A stretch of DNA of 64,000 nucleotides, from contig DYND01000005.1 of the NCBI GenBank assembly GCA_020721255.1, forward strand, positions 1 through 64,000, read 5' to 3'. A program made the translations under genes and the position numbers. This stretch comes from Chlorobium chlorochromatii. Its GTDB lineage: Bacteria > Bacteroidota > Chlorobiia > Chlorobiales > Chlorobiaceae. Below the pieces are notes generated by a model. It made no database searches. It saw nothing but the letters and a program-made list of their open reading frames with translations, and was not told the origin of the DNA. Numbering within the stretch: position 1 is the stretch's first letter; each line of letters begins with the position of its first letter. Positions 33,871-45,420 of the stretch are shown here, piece by piece.

Positions 33871-35094
33871 ATGATAGATAACAAAGTATTGCCAATTACC
33901 GATGACGTTACATGGATAGGTATCTTAGACCCGGGTCTTATTACGTTCGATATTGTTATGGAGACGAAATATGGGACAACGTATAACTCATATTTCATCA
34001 ATGCCGAGAAAAAAACGGTTGTTGAAACATCGAAAGAGAAATTTTGGCCTGAATATTTAGCTAAAATTCAGCAAATGACCGATCCAGCAGAAATTGAATA
34101 CATCATTGTTGATCATACTGAACCGGATCATTCAGGAAACGTCCGCAATCTTCTTGCAGTAGCCCCAAACGCTACCGTTGTAGGAAGTGGTAACGCCATC
34201 AAATTTCTCAGAGATCAAACTGGACATGATTTTAAATCAATCATTGTTAAAACAGGTGATACTTTAAATTTAGGGAATAAAACACTGCATTTTATTAATG
34301 CCCCTAACTTGCATTGGCCTGATACCATCTACACTTGGTTGGAAGAAGATCGTGTACTCTTTACTTGCGATTCATTTGGATCGCACTTCTGCCATGAGGC
34401 AATGTATGATGATTTAGTCGGTGATTTTGACAGCTCATTTACCTACTATTTTGATGCTATTCTCAAACCCTTCAGCAAATACATGATTCAAGCAATTGAA
34501 AAAATCAGTACGCTTGACATAAACGTTATTTGCCCTGGTCATGGACCAATTTTACGCTCACACTGGAAAAAATATGTTGACCTGTCCTTGAAGTATGCCA
34601 ATACAGCTATTGCATTACCAAACGAGAAAAATATTTTGATCGCATACGTTTCAGCTTATGAAAACACCACCTTAATGGCAGAAAAAATTGCTGAAGGTCT
34701 TCGCAAATCATGTGATTTTCAAGTCAATATCTGCGACATTGAGCATATGAGTTCACACGAGCTTGAGGAGAAAATTGCCCATTGTACAGGAATTATTGTA
34801 GGATCTCCAACGATCAATCAAAATATATTGCCACAAATCTATAATCTCTTTGCAACTATTAATCCGATTCGCGATAAAGGTAAACTTGCCGCAGCCTTTG
34901 GTTCCTATGGATGGAGTGGAGAAGCTTCAAAAATGATTGAGGCAAATTTCACCATGCTGAAACTCAAAGTATTTGAGCAGAATTTAATGGTGAAATTCAA
35001 ACCGCATGAGCCTGAATTCGAAAAATGTAATGCTTTTGGTAAAGCATTTGCTGAAAAAATGATAGAGATGTATCAATTGAGCTGCTTTATTTGA
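33871..35094 (+). CDS. Flavodiiron protein (FprA-like: metallo-beta-lactamase plus flavodoxin domains)
   Basis: [55 protein letters not shown]-terminal flavodoxin [14 protein letters not shown]. Confidence 0.92.
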   Translation: MIDNKVLPITDDVTWIGILDPGLITFDIVMETKYGTTYNSYFINAEKKTVVETSKEKFWPEYLAKIQQMTDPAEIEYIIVDHTEPDHSGNVRNLLAVAPNATVVGSGNAIKFLRDQTGHDFKSIIVKTGDTLNLGNKTLHFINAPNLHWPDTIYTWLEEDRVLFTCDSFGSHFCHEAMYDDLVGDFDSSFTYYFDAILKPFSKYMIQAIEKISTLDINVICPGHGPILRSHWKKYVDLSLKYANTAIALPNEKNILIAYVSAYENTTLMAEKIAEGLRKSCDFQVNICDIEHMSSHELEEKIAHCTGIIVGSPTINQNILPQIYNLFATINPIRDKGKLAAAFGSYGWSGEASKMIEANFTMLKLKVFEQNLMVKFKPHEPEFEKCNAFGKAFAEKMIEMYQLSCFI

Positions 35095-35121
35095 ATAGCA
35101 GAACAAGAAAATGCTATAATC

Positions 35122-35154
35122 AAAAGAGCTGCAGCAATAAACTGCGGCTCTTTT
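35122..35154. terminator. Bidirectional terminator-like hairpin between convergent genes
   Basis: aaaagagctgcag-caataaa-ctgcggctctttt. Confidence 0.8.
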
Positions 35155-35155
35155 G

Positions 35156-35449
35156 CTATCGAAAAATAATATCGTTAACGATGTTCTGCACCAAAGCTTG
35201 ATTTAATTTTTCGATAATCTCTTTTTTTCGATAGTTCAGTTCCATACGCCAGGAAGGATTCTTGACACGAATAAAGAGTTGACCCTCAGAAAATCGCTCT
35301 AATATTGTGGCATGAGCAATGGTATCACCAACCACATCATTCCACACTTGAAGGGTTTTAAATTGTTGACGAGCTTCTTCTAACCCTAGAACATGGCACA
35401 AATCAACGATAATTGTGGAAAAAATTTTGGGATCTTTAATTCTCGACAT
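35156..35449 (-). CDS. DUF721 / DciA-like protein
   Basis: 97 aa with LKTLQVWNDVVGDTIAHAT-type core and FIRVKNPSWRMELNYRKKEIIEKLN; adjacent to recF. Confidence 0.85.
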   Translation of the reverse strand: MSRIKDPKIFSTIIVDLCHVLGLEEARQQFKTLQVWNDVVGDTIAHATILERFSEGQLFIRVKNPSWRMELNYRKKEIIEKLNQALVQNIVNDIIFR

Positions 35450-35462
35450 TATTATCGTGCTT

Positions 35463-36560
35463 TCATTTCTTCAAACTTTCAATAGCGAATAAAGAGATAT
35501 GTTTCGCAGGTCTAACTTCTGTTGAAGTGATAATACTTTGACCGCAACTCTCTAATAAAGTAAAGATATTCTTGACTCTGATAGAGTCAAGTTCACTGAA
35601 AATATCGTCCAACAAACACAAGGGAGATTCTCCAAGAAGCTCAGAGAAAAAACGATGCTCAGCTAACTTTAAGGTGATTAAAAATGTACGTAACTGACCT
35701 TGAGACGCATATTTTTTTATCTCTTTATCATTCAAAAAGAACATAATATCGTCTCGATGAGGACCAATCATCGTCTGAGCTCGCAAAATTTCCGTATGTT
35801 GTACTTCTTGATATTTCCTTATAAAAATATCATATAACGCTTCAGGAGCAATAGCATCAGTAATTTTGCCGATTGAAGAACGATAGACTATCGATGGATA
35901 CTCACCAAGAGAAAAGTGCTGTGACACCTCATAAAAGGGTTGAGAAAAAGCAGTGAGAAACGCTAATCGGATAGACATAATTGAAGCAGCTAAACGTGCA
36001 AGCATTTCCGTCCATAAAGATAACATGTCATCAGAGAGAACCTGGCGATCGCGCAATTGTAAAAGCAGAGCATTACGTTGCTGTAAAACTTTGCGATACG
36101 CAAGTAAATCCTCAAGATATCGATGATTTGTTTGACTGATAGCGGTATCGAGAAAACGGCGACGTTCAGATGGTGGCCCAGTTACAATAATGAGTTCAGA
36201 TGGTGAAAATGTAATACAAGGAAGACGCCCGATATGCTTTGAAAAAGGCTTGATATCAAGATTATTTACCGTAACACCTTTTTCTTTTTCTTTAGTATAT
36301 CCAACTTTAACAGAGGTTGATATTTTTTCAGAATTCAAAAAATGACCTTCGAGTAAAAAAAAATCGGAGTTAAACATCAGGCATTCACTATCTGCAGAGT
36401 TTACAAAACCTTTTGTTAAAGCGCAGTAGTGAATACCCTCAAGTACTGATGTTTTTCCTGAACCATTTACGCCATAAATGAGATTAATACCCTCATTTGG
36501 TTCAAAAACCAGGGATGGATGATTCCGAAAATTGTCATAATGTATTGTCTGTAGTTCCAA
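35463..36560 (-). CDS. recF: DNA replication and repair protein RecF
   Basis: NLIYGVNGSGKTSVLEGIHY; ASQGQLRTFLITLKLAE; LLDDIFSELD. Confidence 0.97.
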   Translation of the reverse strand: MELQTIHYDNFRNHPSLVFEPNEGINLIYGVNGSGKTSVLEGIHYCALTKGFVNSADSECLMFNSDFFLLEGHFLNSEKISTSVKVGYTKEKEKGVTVNNLDIKPFSKHIGRLPCITFSPSELIIVTGPPSERRRFLDTAISQTNHRYLEDLLAYRKVLQQRNALLLQLRDRQVLSDDMLSLWTEMLARLAASIMSIRLAFLTAFSQPFYEVSQHFSLGEYPSIVYRSSIGKITDAIAPEALYDIFIRKYQEVQHTEILRAQTMIGPHRDDIMFFLNDKEIKKYASQGQLRTFLITLKLAEHRFFSELLGESPLCLLDDIFSELDSIRVKNIFTLLESCGQSIITSTEVRPAKHISLFAIESLKK

Positions 36561-36576
36561 AAAAATACCTCAAATG

Positions 36577-37701
36577 TCAATTATTAATCCGTACAGGCAT
36601 CACCAGAATAATGAGCTTATCATCATCAATCTCTTTATACGGTTTAAAAATTACTGCAGTCGTTGGACTTTTCAGTTCAATACAAATCTGCTGATCATCT
36701 AAGTGGGCCAATGCTGCTTCGATAAATTTCGCATTGAACCCAATGGTAATAGGTTCGCCTGTATAAGTGCATGGTAGTTCCTCCTGTGCAGCCTCACCAT
36801 CATTCATATTTTCAGCGATCAGTTTCATCACTGAACCGTCTATGACCATTTTAATATCGCCGATACTGGAAAAACGTCCAACACGACGCACTGAATCATA
36901 AATTAAAGCTCGATCAATAATCACAGATTTATCGTGCTCTAATGGAATAACAGCTTCATAATTTGGATATGGTTCAATAATCAATGCAGCATCTAAAATG
37001 ATATTCCCAACCGCAAAACGAATAAATCGACGATCGGTATCTAAAGACATCGTTAAGGATTCAGCTTGTGAAAGCTTTTGAAGAATGGAGAGTACCCGAG
37101 CTGGAACTACAATTTTTTGTTTTTCACCGACATCAAATGATGAACTTTTTCTTGATCGTACCAATCGATGACCATCAGTTGAAACAGCAGTAATAGTATT
37201 ACCAGCTAATTCAAAAAGAACACCCATCATAGCAGGACGCATACCATCAATACTGCAGGCAAATGTTGTTTTATGAATTAAATCCAAAAACTCTGAAGTT
37301 TCAAATTCAAGAGAGATATCATATACCTTTTCATATTTCTCCTGTTTGCTCTCAAAAATGCAGGCAATTTTATACTTACCTTTATCAGTCACAATGTGCA
37401 TCATCCCTTGATCACTAATCTCCTGGCGTTCAATAGTGAACGTCACAGAGGTATCATACATACTTCTTAAAAAATCTTGAAGTATTTTTGCATTAATACC
37501 AATATGCAATGTGTCTGAAGTTTCAACGGTACTTTTGGCTGTAATCGAAATTTCCCCATCAGTACCAAAAAGCAATAAAGATCCAGGTTCTAAAGAAAAA
37601 TGAACATTTTCAAAACGAGGATCCATAGTTTTTGCAGGAATAGCTTGTGCTACTTTACTAACAGGATCCTGAAGCTGACGAATCGAACATGCGAAGTTCA
37701 T
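36577..37701 (-). CDS. dnaN: DNA polymerase III subunit beta
   Basis: 374 aa sliding-clamp pattern: VSTDGHRLVRSRK; IILVMPVRI C-terminus. Confidence 0.96.
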   Translation of the reverse strand: MNFACSIRQLQDPVSKVAQAIPAKTMDPRFENVHFSLEPGSLLLFGTDGEISITAKSTVETSDTLHIGINAKILQDFLRSMYDTSVTFTIERQEISDQGMMHIVTDKGKYKIACIFESKQEKYEKVYDISLEFETSEFLDLIHKTTFACSIDGMRPAMMGVLFELAGNTITAVSTDGHRLVRSRKSSSFDVGEKQKIVVPARVLSILQKLSQAESLTMSLDTDRRFIRFAVGNIILDAALIIEPYPNYEAVIPLEHDKSVIIDRALIYDSVRRVGRFSSIGDIKMVIDGSVMKLIAENMNDGEAAQEELPCTYTGEPITIGFNAKFIEAALAHLDDQQICIELKSPTTAVIFKPYKEIDDDKLIILVMPVRINN

Positions 37702-37983
37702 CTATTTCAATGTTAAATATTTATTGATAAAAAAATTGTTGTTGTTGTTGTGAGTGTTGAAATCGTCATACTTAAGTTTTAGTACCTTCTATCTCTCTTT
37801 AAAAAAAGGATTTATCATATTATTAAAACTTAGTTTTCTGTTGATAGTATGATGATAACCCTCACTTCATTATGTGGGTAATCTGTTAATACATTCTCTG
37901 CCTTATGTTGGAGTGTTGATAACCTTCAACTTATCAAGATATGCTAAACACAACACTCACAACTTATCAACACTTATAACGTC
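37702..37983. other. dnaA-dnaN intergenic region with DnaA-box-like sites
   Basis: TGTTGATAA at 37914-37922 and TTATCAACA at 37964-37972, AT-rich; (TTG)5 run near 37737. Confidence 0.6.
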
Positions 37984-39480
37984 CTACATTGACAAAATTT
38001 CTATACGTTTTCGAATTTCTTCAATTTTTTTTCTTTCCTCACTTTCCAGGGTAATTTTTTTACTCATTGTGTTAACAGCGTGAATCACTGTTGAATGATC
38101 TCTGCCACCAAAATGAAGACCAATCGTTTTCAGTGATGAATCAGTCATTAATTTCCCCAGATACATAGCTGCCTGCCGTCCCACCGATATCTCTTTCTTT
38201 TTTGATTTGCCTTTCAAATCATTTGGTGTGATAGAAAAGTATGCGCACACTGCTTTTTCAATAGTATCAAGGGTCAGTTGTTTAGTTGTATGTCTGATAA
38301 TATCTTTGAGTGTTGATTTTGTAAAGGTTAAATCGATTTCCTGGTTATCGAGTGATTTAGCAGCGAGTAATTTCACAATACAACCTTCCAACTCTCTGAC
38401 ATTTTCAGTAACGTTGGTCGCAATAAATTCGATCACCGCCTCATCGAGATTAACACCATTCTGCTGAAGTTTACTGAGAATAATCGCTTTTCTTGTTTCA
38501 TAATCAGGCGGTTGTATATCTGCTGATAATCCCCAGTTAAATCGTGAAATTAAACGATCTTCAATTCCCTTAATATCCTTGATTGGTCGATCCGCTGAGA
38601 GAATAATTTGTTTGTTTGACTGATGAAGCGTGTTAAAAATATGAAAAATCTCTTCCTGTGTTTTTTCTTTGCCTGAAAAAAATTGAATATCATCAATAAT
38701 AAGAACATCAATGGATCGATAAAAAGAGGAAAACTCCTGAATTTTACCGTTTTGTATGGCATTGACAAAGTCAATCGCAAATTTTTCACTTGAAACATAG
38801 AGTACACGTTCCGATAACCTGTTTTCACGGACACTATTACCAACAGCCTGCATAATGTGTGTTTTACCAAGTCCTACTCCCCCATAAATTACGAGTGGAT
38901 TAAAAGCGTTTTGTCCAGGGCTTTGTGCTACGGCTTTTGCCGCTGCAAAAGCTAATGAGTTACAATCACCACGAATGAGTGTTTCAAAGGTGTATTTAGC
39001 ATTAAGATGAGTTTCAAAACGCGCTAAATTACGATCGAATTCTTGATTTTGCTTTGTTGGTGTTTCCGCAATCCGACTTGTGGCAATAAAATCGCTGTTC
39101 ATAGCATGATGATGTGGCAACTCAATAGTTACTGGCTGCCCTTGCGATTTATCCATCACAATTGAATACATCAATCGAGCTTCAGGTCCAATAGCTTCCT
39201 TCAGCGCTTGTTTTAAAAACGATGAATAGTTCTCTTCAATCCATTCATAGAAAAATTGGCTGGGTACTTCTATGGTCAGTTCACTATTTGAAAAACTCAG
39301 TGGTTTAATAGGAAAAAACCAGGTTTTAAAAGCGAGAGGATTAATTTTTTCTTTAATAATCGAGAGACAGATGTCCCAAATTTGCTGCTCCATTGAGCTT
39401 TTTTTTCTTGGTTGTATAAGGGTATTTTCTTGTTCTGTTTTTGATGTATTTTTTACCATACCACTGATGTATTTACTCAT
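37984..39480 (-). CDS. dnaA: Chromosomal replication initiator protein DnaA
   Basis: [44 protein letters not shown] signature. Confidence 0.98.
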   Translation of the reverse strand: MSKYISGMVKNTSKTEQENTLIQPRKKSSMEQQIWDICLSIIKEKINPLAFKTWFFPIKPLSFSNSELTIEVPSQFFYEWIEENYSSFLKQALKEAIGPEARLMYSIVMDKSQGQPVTIELPHHHAMNSDFIATSRIAETPTKQNQEFDRNLARFETHLNAKYTFETLIRGDCNSLAFAAAKAVAQSPGQNAFNPLVIYGGVGLGKTHIMQAVGNSVRENRLSERVLYVSSEKFAIDFVNAIQNGKIQEFSSFYRSIDVLIIDDIQFFSGKEKTQEEIFHIFNTLHQSNKQIILSADRPIKDIKGIEDRLISRFNWGLSADIQPPDYETRKAIILSKLQQNGVNLDEAVIEFIATNVTENVRELEGCIVKLLAAKSLDNQEIDLTFTKSTLKDIIRHTTKQLTLDTIEKAVCAYFSITPNDLKGKSKKKEISVGRQAAMYLGKLMTDSSLKTIGLHFGGRDHSTVIHAVNTMSKKITLESEERKKIEEIRKRIEILSM

Positions 39481-39928
39481 AATTTATAGGTATGATGAAC
39501 ATCATCAACATTTAATTGTGCATAAGTTAGTTTTTTGTGTGGATAAAAAACAATTTCATTTAATGAAAATCCATTCCTTTACCAGCACCATTTGTTATGA
39601 GGTTATCAACAATTTAAATTATTATTAAATATAGTATTATCTATAATCCCTTTCTTTTTAGTCAACATTTGTTGATATCTTGATTCTCTTGTATTTATTG
39701 TGTTTTACAAGGTCGATTTTTTTTCATCCACAAGTTGTCCACATTCTGTAAAATTAAGAATGATATGTGGAATTCTTTTTCAAAGCGGAAGCGGTCGATC
39801 GTGATTTTGATCATGCACTCTATCTGGTTAAACTTGAACTTGTTATTCATTGTTTATTGTGTTAAATTGAAAACCGTCTAATTTTGAATATTATATTCTT
39901 ACTTTTAACACGTGTGGAGTACTAAGCG
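39481..39928. other. Candidate oriC (dnaA-rpmH intergenic region)
   Basis: TGTGGATAA 39538-39546, TTATCAACA 39603-39611, TCATCCACA 39724-39732, TTGTCCACA 39735-39743; AT-rich stretch ~39612-39660; divergent dnaA/rpmH arrangement. Confidence 0.75.
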
Positions 39929-40090
39929 ATGAAAAGAACCTTTCAGCCGAGTAATAGAAAAAGAAGAAACAAACATGGTTTCCGTCAGAGAATGTCCACG
40001 AAAAATGGTCGTAGAGTTCTTTCTGCAAGAAGAGCGAAAGGGCGTCATTCGTTAACAGTCAGTTGTGATATGGGTACAGCTCGACCATAA
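39929..40090 (+). CDS. rpmH: 50S ribosomal protein L34
   Basis: [53 protein letters not shown] (53 aa; below the ORF-track length cut-off). Confidence 0.97.
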   Translation: MKRTFQPSNRKRRNKHGFRQRMSTKNGRRVLSARRAKGRHSLTVSCDMGTARP

Positions 40091-40532
40091 TTTTTTTGAA
40101 GCTCACTGCTTGTTGATTATTCAGGTTTTGGATACACTACATAAGCACTCACTGCGTAAGCATGAGATTCTCAGGAAGAAGCGAGTTATTACAGCGCTTT
40201 TCAGTGGTGGAAAAAGTGTAAAAGGTAATTTTTTACGCATCGTTTATACTTCTCTTAAACCTGAAGAGCATATTCATGGTAATCTTCCGCTTGTTTTGTT
40301 CACGGTGAGCAAAAAAAATATTTCTTCTGCTGTTCAACGTAATCGTGTAAAAAGAGCGATGAAAGAAGCTTATCGTCTTGAAAAGCCTTATCTTATTATG
40401 GATAAGGGTGATACAGTAGGTGAACAGCTCTGCATTGCGTTTATTTACATCAACCGTATGAAAAGTTTCCCTACTTTTGAAGCATTCAGGCAAGAGATTC
40501 GTTATGTTACAGGTAGTATGGTGCTTTTTTAG
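40065..40532 (+). CDS. rnpA: Ribonuclease P protein component
   Basis: [19 protein letters not shown] signature, adjacent to rpmH and yidD; start uncertain (a TTG near 40128 is possible). Confidence 0.9.
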   Translation: MIWVQLDHNFFEAHCLLIIQVLDTLHKHSLRKHEILRKKRVITALFSGGKSVKGNFLRIVYTSLKPEEHIHGNLPLVLFTVSKKNISSAVQRNRVKRAMKEAYRLEKPYLIMDKGDTVGEQLCIAFIYINRMKSFPTFEAFRQEIRYVTGSMVLF

Positions 40533-40605
40533 ATTATTGATGAGCCTTGATCAATTGTTCGTAAGGCTGTAAAAGTTTTTTATCGGGTTAAGGAGCTGTA
40601 GGTGT

Positions 40606-40869
40606 ATGAAGAGCTGGAAGGTGATTAATCAAATACCGATAGCGCTGATAAAATTCTACAGGGCATTTATTTCTCCTTTGCTTGGTCCCTCCTGTAAGTA
40701 TTTTCCTACTTGTTCCAGTTATGCGCTGGAAGCCTTTCAACAACACAATTTTTTTTATGCCTTATGGTTAACAGTCTGGCGCATTCTTCGCTGTAATCCA
40801 TTTTCTCCAGGTGGTTTTGATCCTGTTCCGCCTGTTTCTTGTCGTAAAAATGATGTTTCTGATAAATAA
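40606..40869 (+). CDS. yidD: Membrane protein insertion efficiency factor YidD
   Basis: [62 protein letters not shown]. Confidence 0.96.
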   Translation: MKSWKVINQIPIALIKFYRAFISPLLGPSCKYFPTCSSYALEAFQQHNFFYALWLTVWRILRCNPFSPGGFDPVPPVSCRKNDVSDK

Positions 40870-40883
40870 TAACGTGGGTGGTC

Positions 40884-42632
40884 ATGGATAAAAATTCGGT
40901 AACTGGTTTAGCAATTATAGCGGTGATTATGATGGTCTGGCTTCAGTTTATGGCGCCAGAAAATAAACCTGTTCCACCGCCAGTCCCAGTCAAGACAGTG
41001 CAACAGGTACCGCTTTCTTCCGTTCCTTTGGCTTCAATTCCTGTTGCTGACAATTTTGGTCTTTTTGCAACGTCAGCAGGAGGTGAAGAGAAGCTCTTTA
41101 CCGTTGAGAATGATGTTTTTAAGGCAAAGCTTTCATCAAAAGGAGCAACCGTAAAGTCTCTGGTGCTCAAAAAGCATCTTGATGGTCATCTCAAAGAGTT
41201 TGATATGATCAGTAACAGCAAAAACGGTGCGCTTTCGCTACTCTTTTTAACGCGTGAAGGGAAGAAAATTGATACGCGTGATCTCTATTTCACCGCCACA
41301 ACGCTCGATACACTGCGTTCAATCACCGGTAAAGATCGTTATTCATTACGTTATCATCTCGATGTTTCACCGCAGCAGGGAATTGATATTAGGTACACTT
41401 TTGGTGGTGACAGCTACAATGTGGGTTACGATGTTACCCTGACTGGTTTTGCAAATGAACTTGCCGGGAATGAGTATCAGTTACAGTGGGATGGTGGTAT
41501 TGCCTATTCTGAAAAAAATAAACAGGACGAAGCACAGAGTACTTGGGCAAGTGCCTTTCTGGGTGGCAGTCAGGTGAAGATTGATGCAAGCAAACCTCAA
41601 GAGGTTTTTCGAGAAGAGCAATCTGGTGCAGCGAAGTGGGTAGCAGTACAAAGCAAATATTTTGTTGCTGCTCTTATTCCACAAAGCAACACATCAGGTA
41701 TTTATCTTGATGGTAAACGTGCTGCAGGCAGTGAGTTCGAGAATTATCTCGCTGCATTGAAGATGGATGTTCCCGCAGTTGGTACTGTGACGAATAATAA
41801 GTTCAATCTCTACCTTGGCCCGCTCGATTATAACATTATTAAAGCACAAAAGGTCGGTCTTGAAAAGGTGATGGATTTTGGGTGGGACTGGTTGACAAGA
41901 CCTTTTGCTGAATATATTATTCTGCCAGTTTTTACCTGGATGAATGGTTTTATCAGTAATTACGGTGTTATCATCATCATTTTCGCTTTTCTTATTAAGC
42001 TTGTTACGTATCCGCTCTCAATCGCTTCCACGAAGTCGATGAAGAAAATGTCGGCACTTCAACCAGTGTTGAAGGAGCTTCAGGATAAGTATAAGGATAA
42101 TCCAGCCAAGTTGCAGAGTGAGCTATCACGGATTTATAAAGAGGCTGGTGTTAATCCTGTGGGCGGATGTTTACCGGTATTGCTGCAAATGCCATTACTT
42201 TTTGCCATGTTCTATGTGTTCCGTTCATCTATTCAGCTCCGTCAACATGGTTTTTTATGGGCAAAAGATTTATCGGTACCGGATTCAATTTTTAATTTTG
42301 GATTTTCGATACCGGTGTATGGTGATCACATTGCAGTTTTTCCAATTCTTATGGCGGTGACGGTTTATCTTCAGCAGAAAATTACACCGACGACGCAGTC
42401 GAATGAGCAGATGAAGGTGATGATGTATATGTTTCCTGCAATGATGCTGCTTTTCTTCAACAATATGCCTGCTGGTTTAGGGCTTTACTATTTAATGTTT
42501 AACATTTTCAGTGTTGCACAACAGTATTATATCAATAAAACGACGACAGCGGACGATATGCCTGCGGTTAGCCTGGTAAGCCCATCATCAAGTGCATCGA
42601 AGAAGCAGAAAAAAAGTGGCGCTAAAAAGTAG
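40884..42632 (+). CDS. yidC: Membrane protein insertase YidC
   Basis: [23 protein letters not shown]...; [42 protein letters not shown]. Confidence 0.97.
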   Translation: MDKNSVTGLAIIAVIMMVWLQFMAPENKPVPPPVPVKTVQQVPLSSVPLASIPVADNFGLFATSAGGEEKLFTVENDVFKAKLSSKGATVKSLVLKKHLDGHLKEFDMISNSKNGALSLLFLTREGKKIDTRDLYFTATTLDTLRSITGKDRYSLRYHLDVSPQQGIDIRYTFGGDSYNVGYDVTLTGFANELAGNEYQLQWDGGIAYSEKNKQDEAQSTWASAFLGGSQVKIDASKPQEVFREEQSGAAKWVAVQSKYFVAALIPQSNTSGIYLDGKRAAGSEFENYLAALKMDVPAVGTVTNNKFNLYLGPLDYNIIKAQKVGLEKVMDFGWDWLTRPFAEYIILPVFTWMNGFISNYGVIIIIFAFLIKLVTYPLSIASTKSMKKMSALQPVLKELQDKYKDNPAKLQSELSRIYKEAGVNPVGGCLPVLLQMPLLFAMFYVFRSSIQLRQHGFLWAKDLSVPDSIFNFGFSIPVYGDHIAVFPILMAVTVYLQQKITPTTQSNEQMKVMMYMFPAMMLLFFNNMPAGLGLYYLMFNIFSVAQQYYINKTTTADDMPAVSLVSPSSSASKKQKKSGAKK

Positions 42633-42640
42633 CTCTCCTT

Positions 42641-43237
42641 ATGGCGTTGTTGGAACAGGCTGATATCTGGTTCTTTCGGTTGTTGAACCTCTCTCTGGTT
42701 CATCCCGCATTGGATGATCTCATGGTTTTTCTAACAACGCCTAAGCTTTCTCTGCATATTTTGTTGCTCATTGCTCTGTTTGTGCTGGTCCGAGCGGGAA
42801 AGTCAGGTATTGCAATAATATTGCTGGTATTTGCATCCCTGGGGCTTGCAGATTTTATTGCTTCAGGTATTCTTAAACCTCTTGTTCAGCGTATTCGCCC
42901 GTGTTTTGCGCTCGATCATGTGCGCTTGTTGATTAGTCAGCCGCATAGTTTCTCTTTTGCGTCATCTCATGCCGCAAACTCCGCTGCAGTTGCTTCCATT
43001 CTCTGGATTTTTTTTCATCGTGGTGTTTTTGTTGAAAAGCTCTTTACTGTGCTGGTTATCCTCTACGCTTTAGCGATTGCTTTTTCTCGTGCTTATGTCG
43101 GTGTTCACTATCCAAGTGATCTGCTTGCCGGTATAATGATTGGTATTGGCAGTGCATTTTTAATCTATCTTCTTTTTTCATGGGTTTTAAAGAATATTGT
43201 ACAGCCTCGGCGTATGCGTCAACATCGTGTTGATTGA
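42641..43237 (+). CDS. PAP2-family membrane phosphatase
   Basis: KPLVQRIRP, SFSFASSHAANSAAVA, RAYVGVHYPSDLLAG. Confidence 0.88.
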   Translation: MALLEQADIWFFRLLNLSLVHPALDDLMVFLTTPKLSLHILLLIALFVLVRAGKSGIAIILLVFASLGLADFIASGILKPLVQRIRPCFALDHVRLLISQPHSFSFASSHAANSAAVASILWIFFHRGVFVEKLFTVLVILYALAIAFSRAYVGVHYPSDLLAGIMIGIGSAFLIYLLFSWVLKNIVQPRRMRQHRVD

Positions 43238-43289
43238 GGTACTTGGCGTATCGGGTGTTGTTTTCTTAATCTCTTTTATTTTTTTGGTT

Positions 43290-44723
43290 ATGGCGGAAGA
43301 GCGTTTCATCAAAGGTGATACTATTACCTTGACGGTTACTGATCTTGCTGAAAAAGATCAATGTTTCGGTCGTCTTGATAATGGTATGGCGGTTATGGTG
43401 AGCGGTATGCTTGCTGTCGGCGACCGCGTTTCTGCTCGAATTAAAAAGGTCCGCCAGCGCTACATTGAGGCAATCGCCATTGAGATTCTTGAGCCTTCCC
43501 CGGAACGCACCGACCCGTTATGCACCTATTTTGGGGTCTGTGGTGGCTGCAAGCTTATGCACATTCGTTATGATGTACAACTTCTGTACAAGCAGAAAAA
43601 GGTTACGGATGCTCTTGAACATCTTGGTGGATTTTCTGCTCCTCCTGTTCATCCGGTTCATGCGGCTTCGAGTCCATTTCATTATCGAAACAAGATTGAA
43701 TTTTCGTTCTCGAATATGCGTTATCTGCTGACCGAAGAGCTTTTGCTTGAGCAGCTAACTCGCACCAAAGAGTTTGCTCTTGGATTCCATACGCCGGGTA
43801 ATTATGAAAAGGTAATCGATATCGATTACTGCTATCTTGCCAAAGAGGAGATGAATCGCGTGCTTGCATTAACCCGTGAGTTTGCCCTTGCTCATACGCT
43901 TGAACCTTATGGAGTGAAGTCGCATACCGGTTTTTTGCGCAATCTGGTTGTGCGTTTCAGTGAGAATCGCCAGGAGGTTATGGTGAATTTAGTGACGTCG
44001 TGGCATGATGCAACGCTGATGCAGCGCTATACACAGCACCTGAAAACGGGTATGGAGACCAAAAAGTTGACAGTGGTGAATAATGTTACCGAGCGTCATA
44101 ATACTGTGGCTACGGGTGATGCGGAGTTTACGCTTTATGGCGACGGTTATATTACCGAACGTCTTGGTATGCTTGATTTCAGAATATCAGCGAACTCTTT
44201 TTTTCAGACGAATACTGCACAGGCAGAGGTGCTCTACAACAGCATTCTTGCGGTTGCCAAGTTGCAGCCCGATGATACGGTTTATGACCTGTATTGCGGA
44301 ACAGGAACCATCACCCTATATTTAGCACAACATTGCCGTCAAGTTGTTGGTTTGGAGGTGGTTGCAAGTTCCATCAATGATGCCCGAAGTAATTCAGAGT
44401 TAAATGGAATCACCAATGCGACATTTTTTCAGGTGGATCTTAAAGATTTTCGTGCCATGCTTGAAACACTTGGTGCTTATGACGCACCACGAGTTATTGT
44501 GACCGATCCGCCTCGTGCAGGAATGCACCCCAAAGCAATTAAAACCATGCTCGATATTAAGCCGGAACGCATTGTCTATGTCAGTTGTAATCCCGCAAGT
44601 CTGGCACGGGATGGTAAGGAAATTGCAGAGGCCGGATACAGGCTAACCTCTGTGCAGCCGGTTGATATGTTTCCGCACACCAGCCATATTGAGAGTGTGG
44701 CTTGTTTTGAACGGTGCTTGTAA
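43290..44723 (+). CDS. rlmD: 23S rRNA (uracil-C5)-methyltransferase, RlmD/RumA family
   Basis: TRAM-like N-terminus, CxxxGxCGGCKLMH Fe-S motif, YDLYCGTGTITLYLA, VTDPPRAGMHPKAI, VYVSCNPASLARD. Confidence 0.9.
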   Translation: MAEERFIKGDTITLTVTDLAEKDQCFGRLDNGMAVMVSGMLAVGDRVSARIKKVRQRYIEAIAIEILEPSPERTDPLCTYFGVCGGCKLMHIRYDVQLLYKQKKVTDALEHLGGFSAPPVHPVHAASSPFHYRNKIEFSFSNMRYLLTEELLLEQLTRTKEFALGFHTPGNYEKVIDIDYCYLAKEEMNRVLALTREFALAHTLEPYGVKSHTGFLRNLVVRFSENRQEVMVNLVTSWHDATLMQRYTQHLKTGMETKKLTVVNNVTERHNTVATGDAEFTLYGDGYITERLGMLDFRISANSFFQTNTAQAEVLYNSILAVAKLQPDDTVYDLYCGTGTITLYLAQHCRQVVGLEVVASSINDARSNSELNGITNATFFQVDLKDFRAMLETLGAYDAPRVIVTDPPRAGMHPKAIKTMLDIKPERIVYVSCNPASLARDGKEIAEAGYRLTSVQPVDMFPHTSHIESVACFERCL

Positions 44724-44748
44724 CTGCTTGTAAAAAAAAGCTTTTTGC

Positions 44749-45420
44749 TTATACGCCTCGTCTGGAGGGATCCCAGAGGTATTTATGGAGTTGGAGCTGG
44801 AGTCTTGCCCGGAGGCGGTCGCGGAGCATCCATTCCGCAAGTTCCCCGGGATCAAGTTTACCGAATGCTACTCCCATCATGACGGTGAATGAGTCGGTCA
44901 AACAATGTTCATGCAGAAGCGATTTCGCCCACTCATAATCCTCCTTTCCTGCAATAACAATCTTGAATTCAAAGGTGTGGCGGTGGATAGATTCTGCTTC
45001 AAGCGCAAGGCGGATGTTCTCGGGATTGTTGTGCTGTGACACTCCAGAGGAGGGAGGCTTGATATCAATGATTTTATGGACTCGTTTATCAACTTTTTCA
45101 ACAGAGATAAATCCTCCCGTTTCAAGAAGTACCTTTTGATTGAGATCGCAGAGTTGTGTCATCAGCGGGTAAACTGCCGGCTGAAGCAGTGGTTCTCCTC
45201 CGGTGACTTCGATAAAGGGAGCTTGAAAGGTGAGCGTTCTCTTAATAATCTCTTCTATCTCAAGCTCGATTCCATTATTTTCAGCATAGGCAGTGTCGCA
45301 ACCTGCACAGCCGTGGCCGCAGCCTGCAAGGCGTATAAAGGTGCAAGGCCAGCCGGCAAATGAGGCTTCTCCCTGAATGGAGTGAAAAATTTCGCTGATC
45401 GTAAGAGTTTTGGCGCTCAT
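44749..45420 (-). CDS. queE: 7-carboxy-7-deazaguanine synthase (radical SAM)
   Basis: ISEIFHSIQGEASFAGWPCTFIRLAGCGHGCAGCDTAYA; EVTGGEPLLQP; variant CxxxC spacing. Confidence 0.9.
   Translation of the reverse strand: MSAKTLTISEIFHSIQGEASFAGWPCTFIRLAGCGHGCAGCDTAYAENNGIELEIEEIIKRTLTFQAPFIEVTGGEPLLQPAVYPLMTQLCDLNQKVLLETGGFISVEKVDKRVHKIIDIKPPSSGVSQHNNPENIRLALEAESIHRHTFEFKIVIAGKEDYEWAKSLLHEHCLTDSFTVMMGVAFGKLDPGELAEWMLRDRLRARLQLQLHKYLWDPSRRGV

Noticed and set aside
37737-37752. (TTG)5 microsatellite-like run in the dnaA-dnaN gap
   Set aside because: Short simple repeat; could influence the origin but there is nothing to distinguish it from chance in AT-rich DNA
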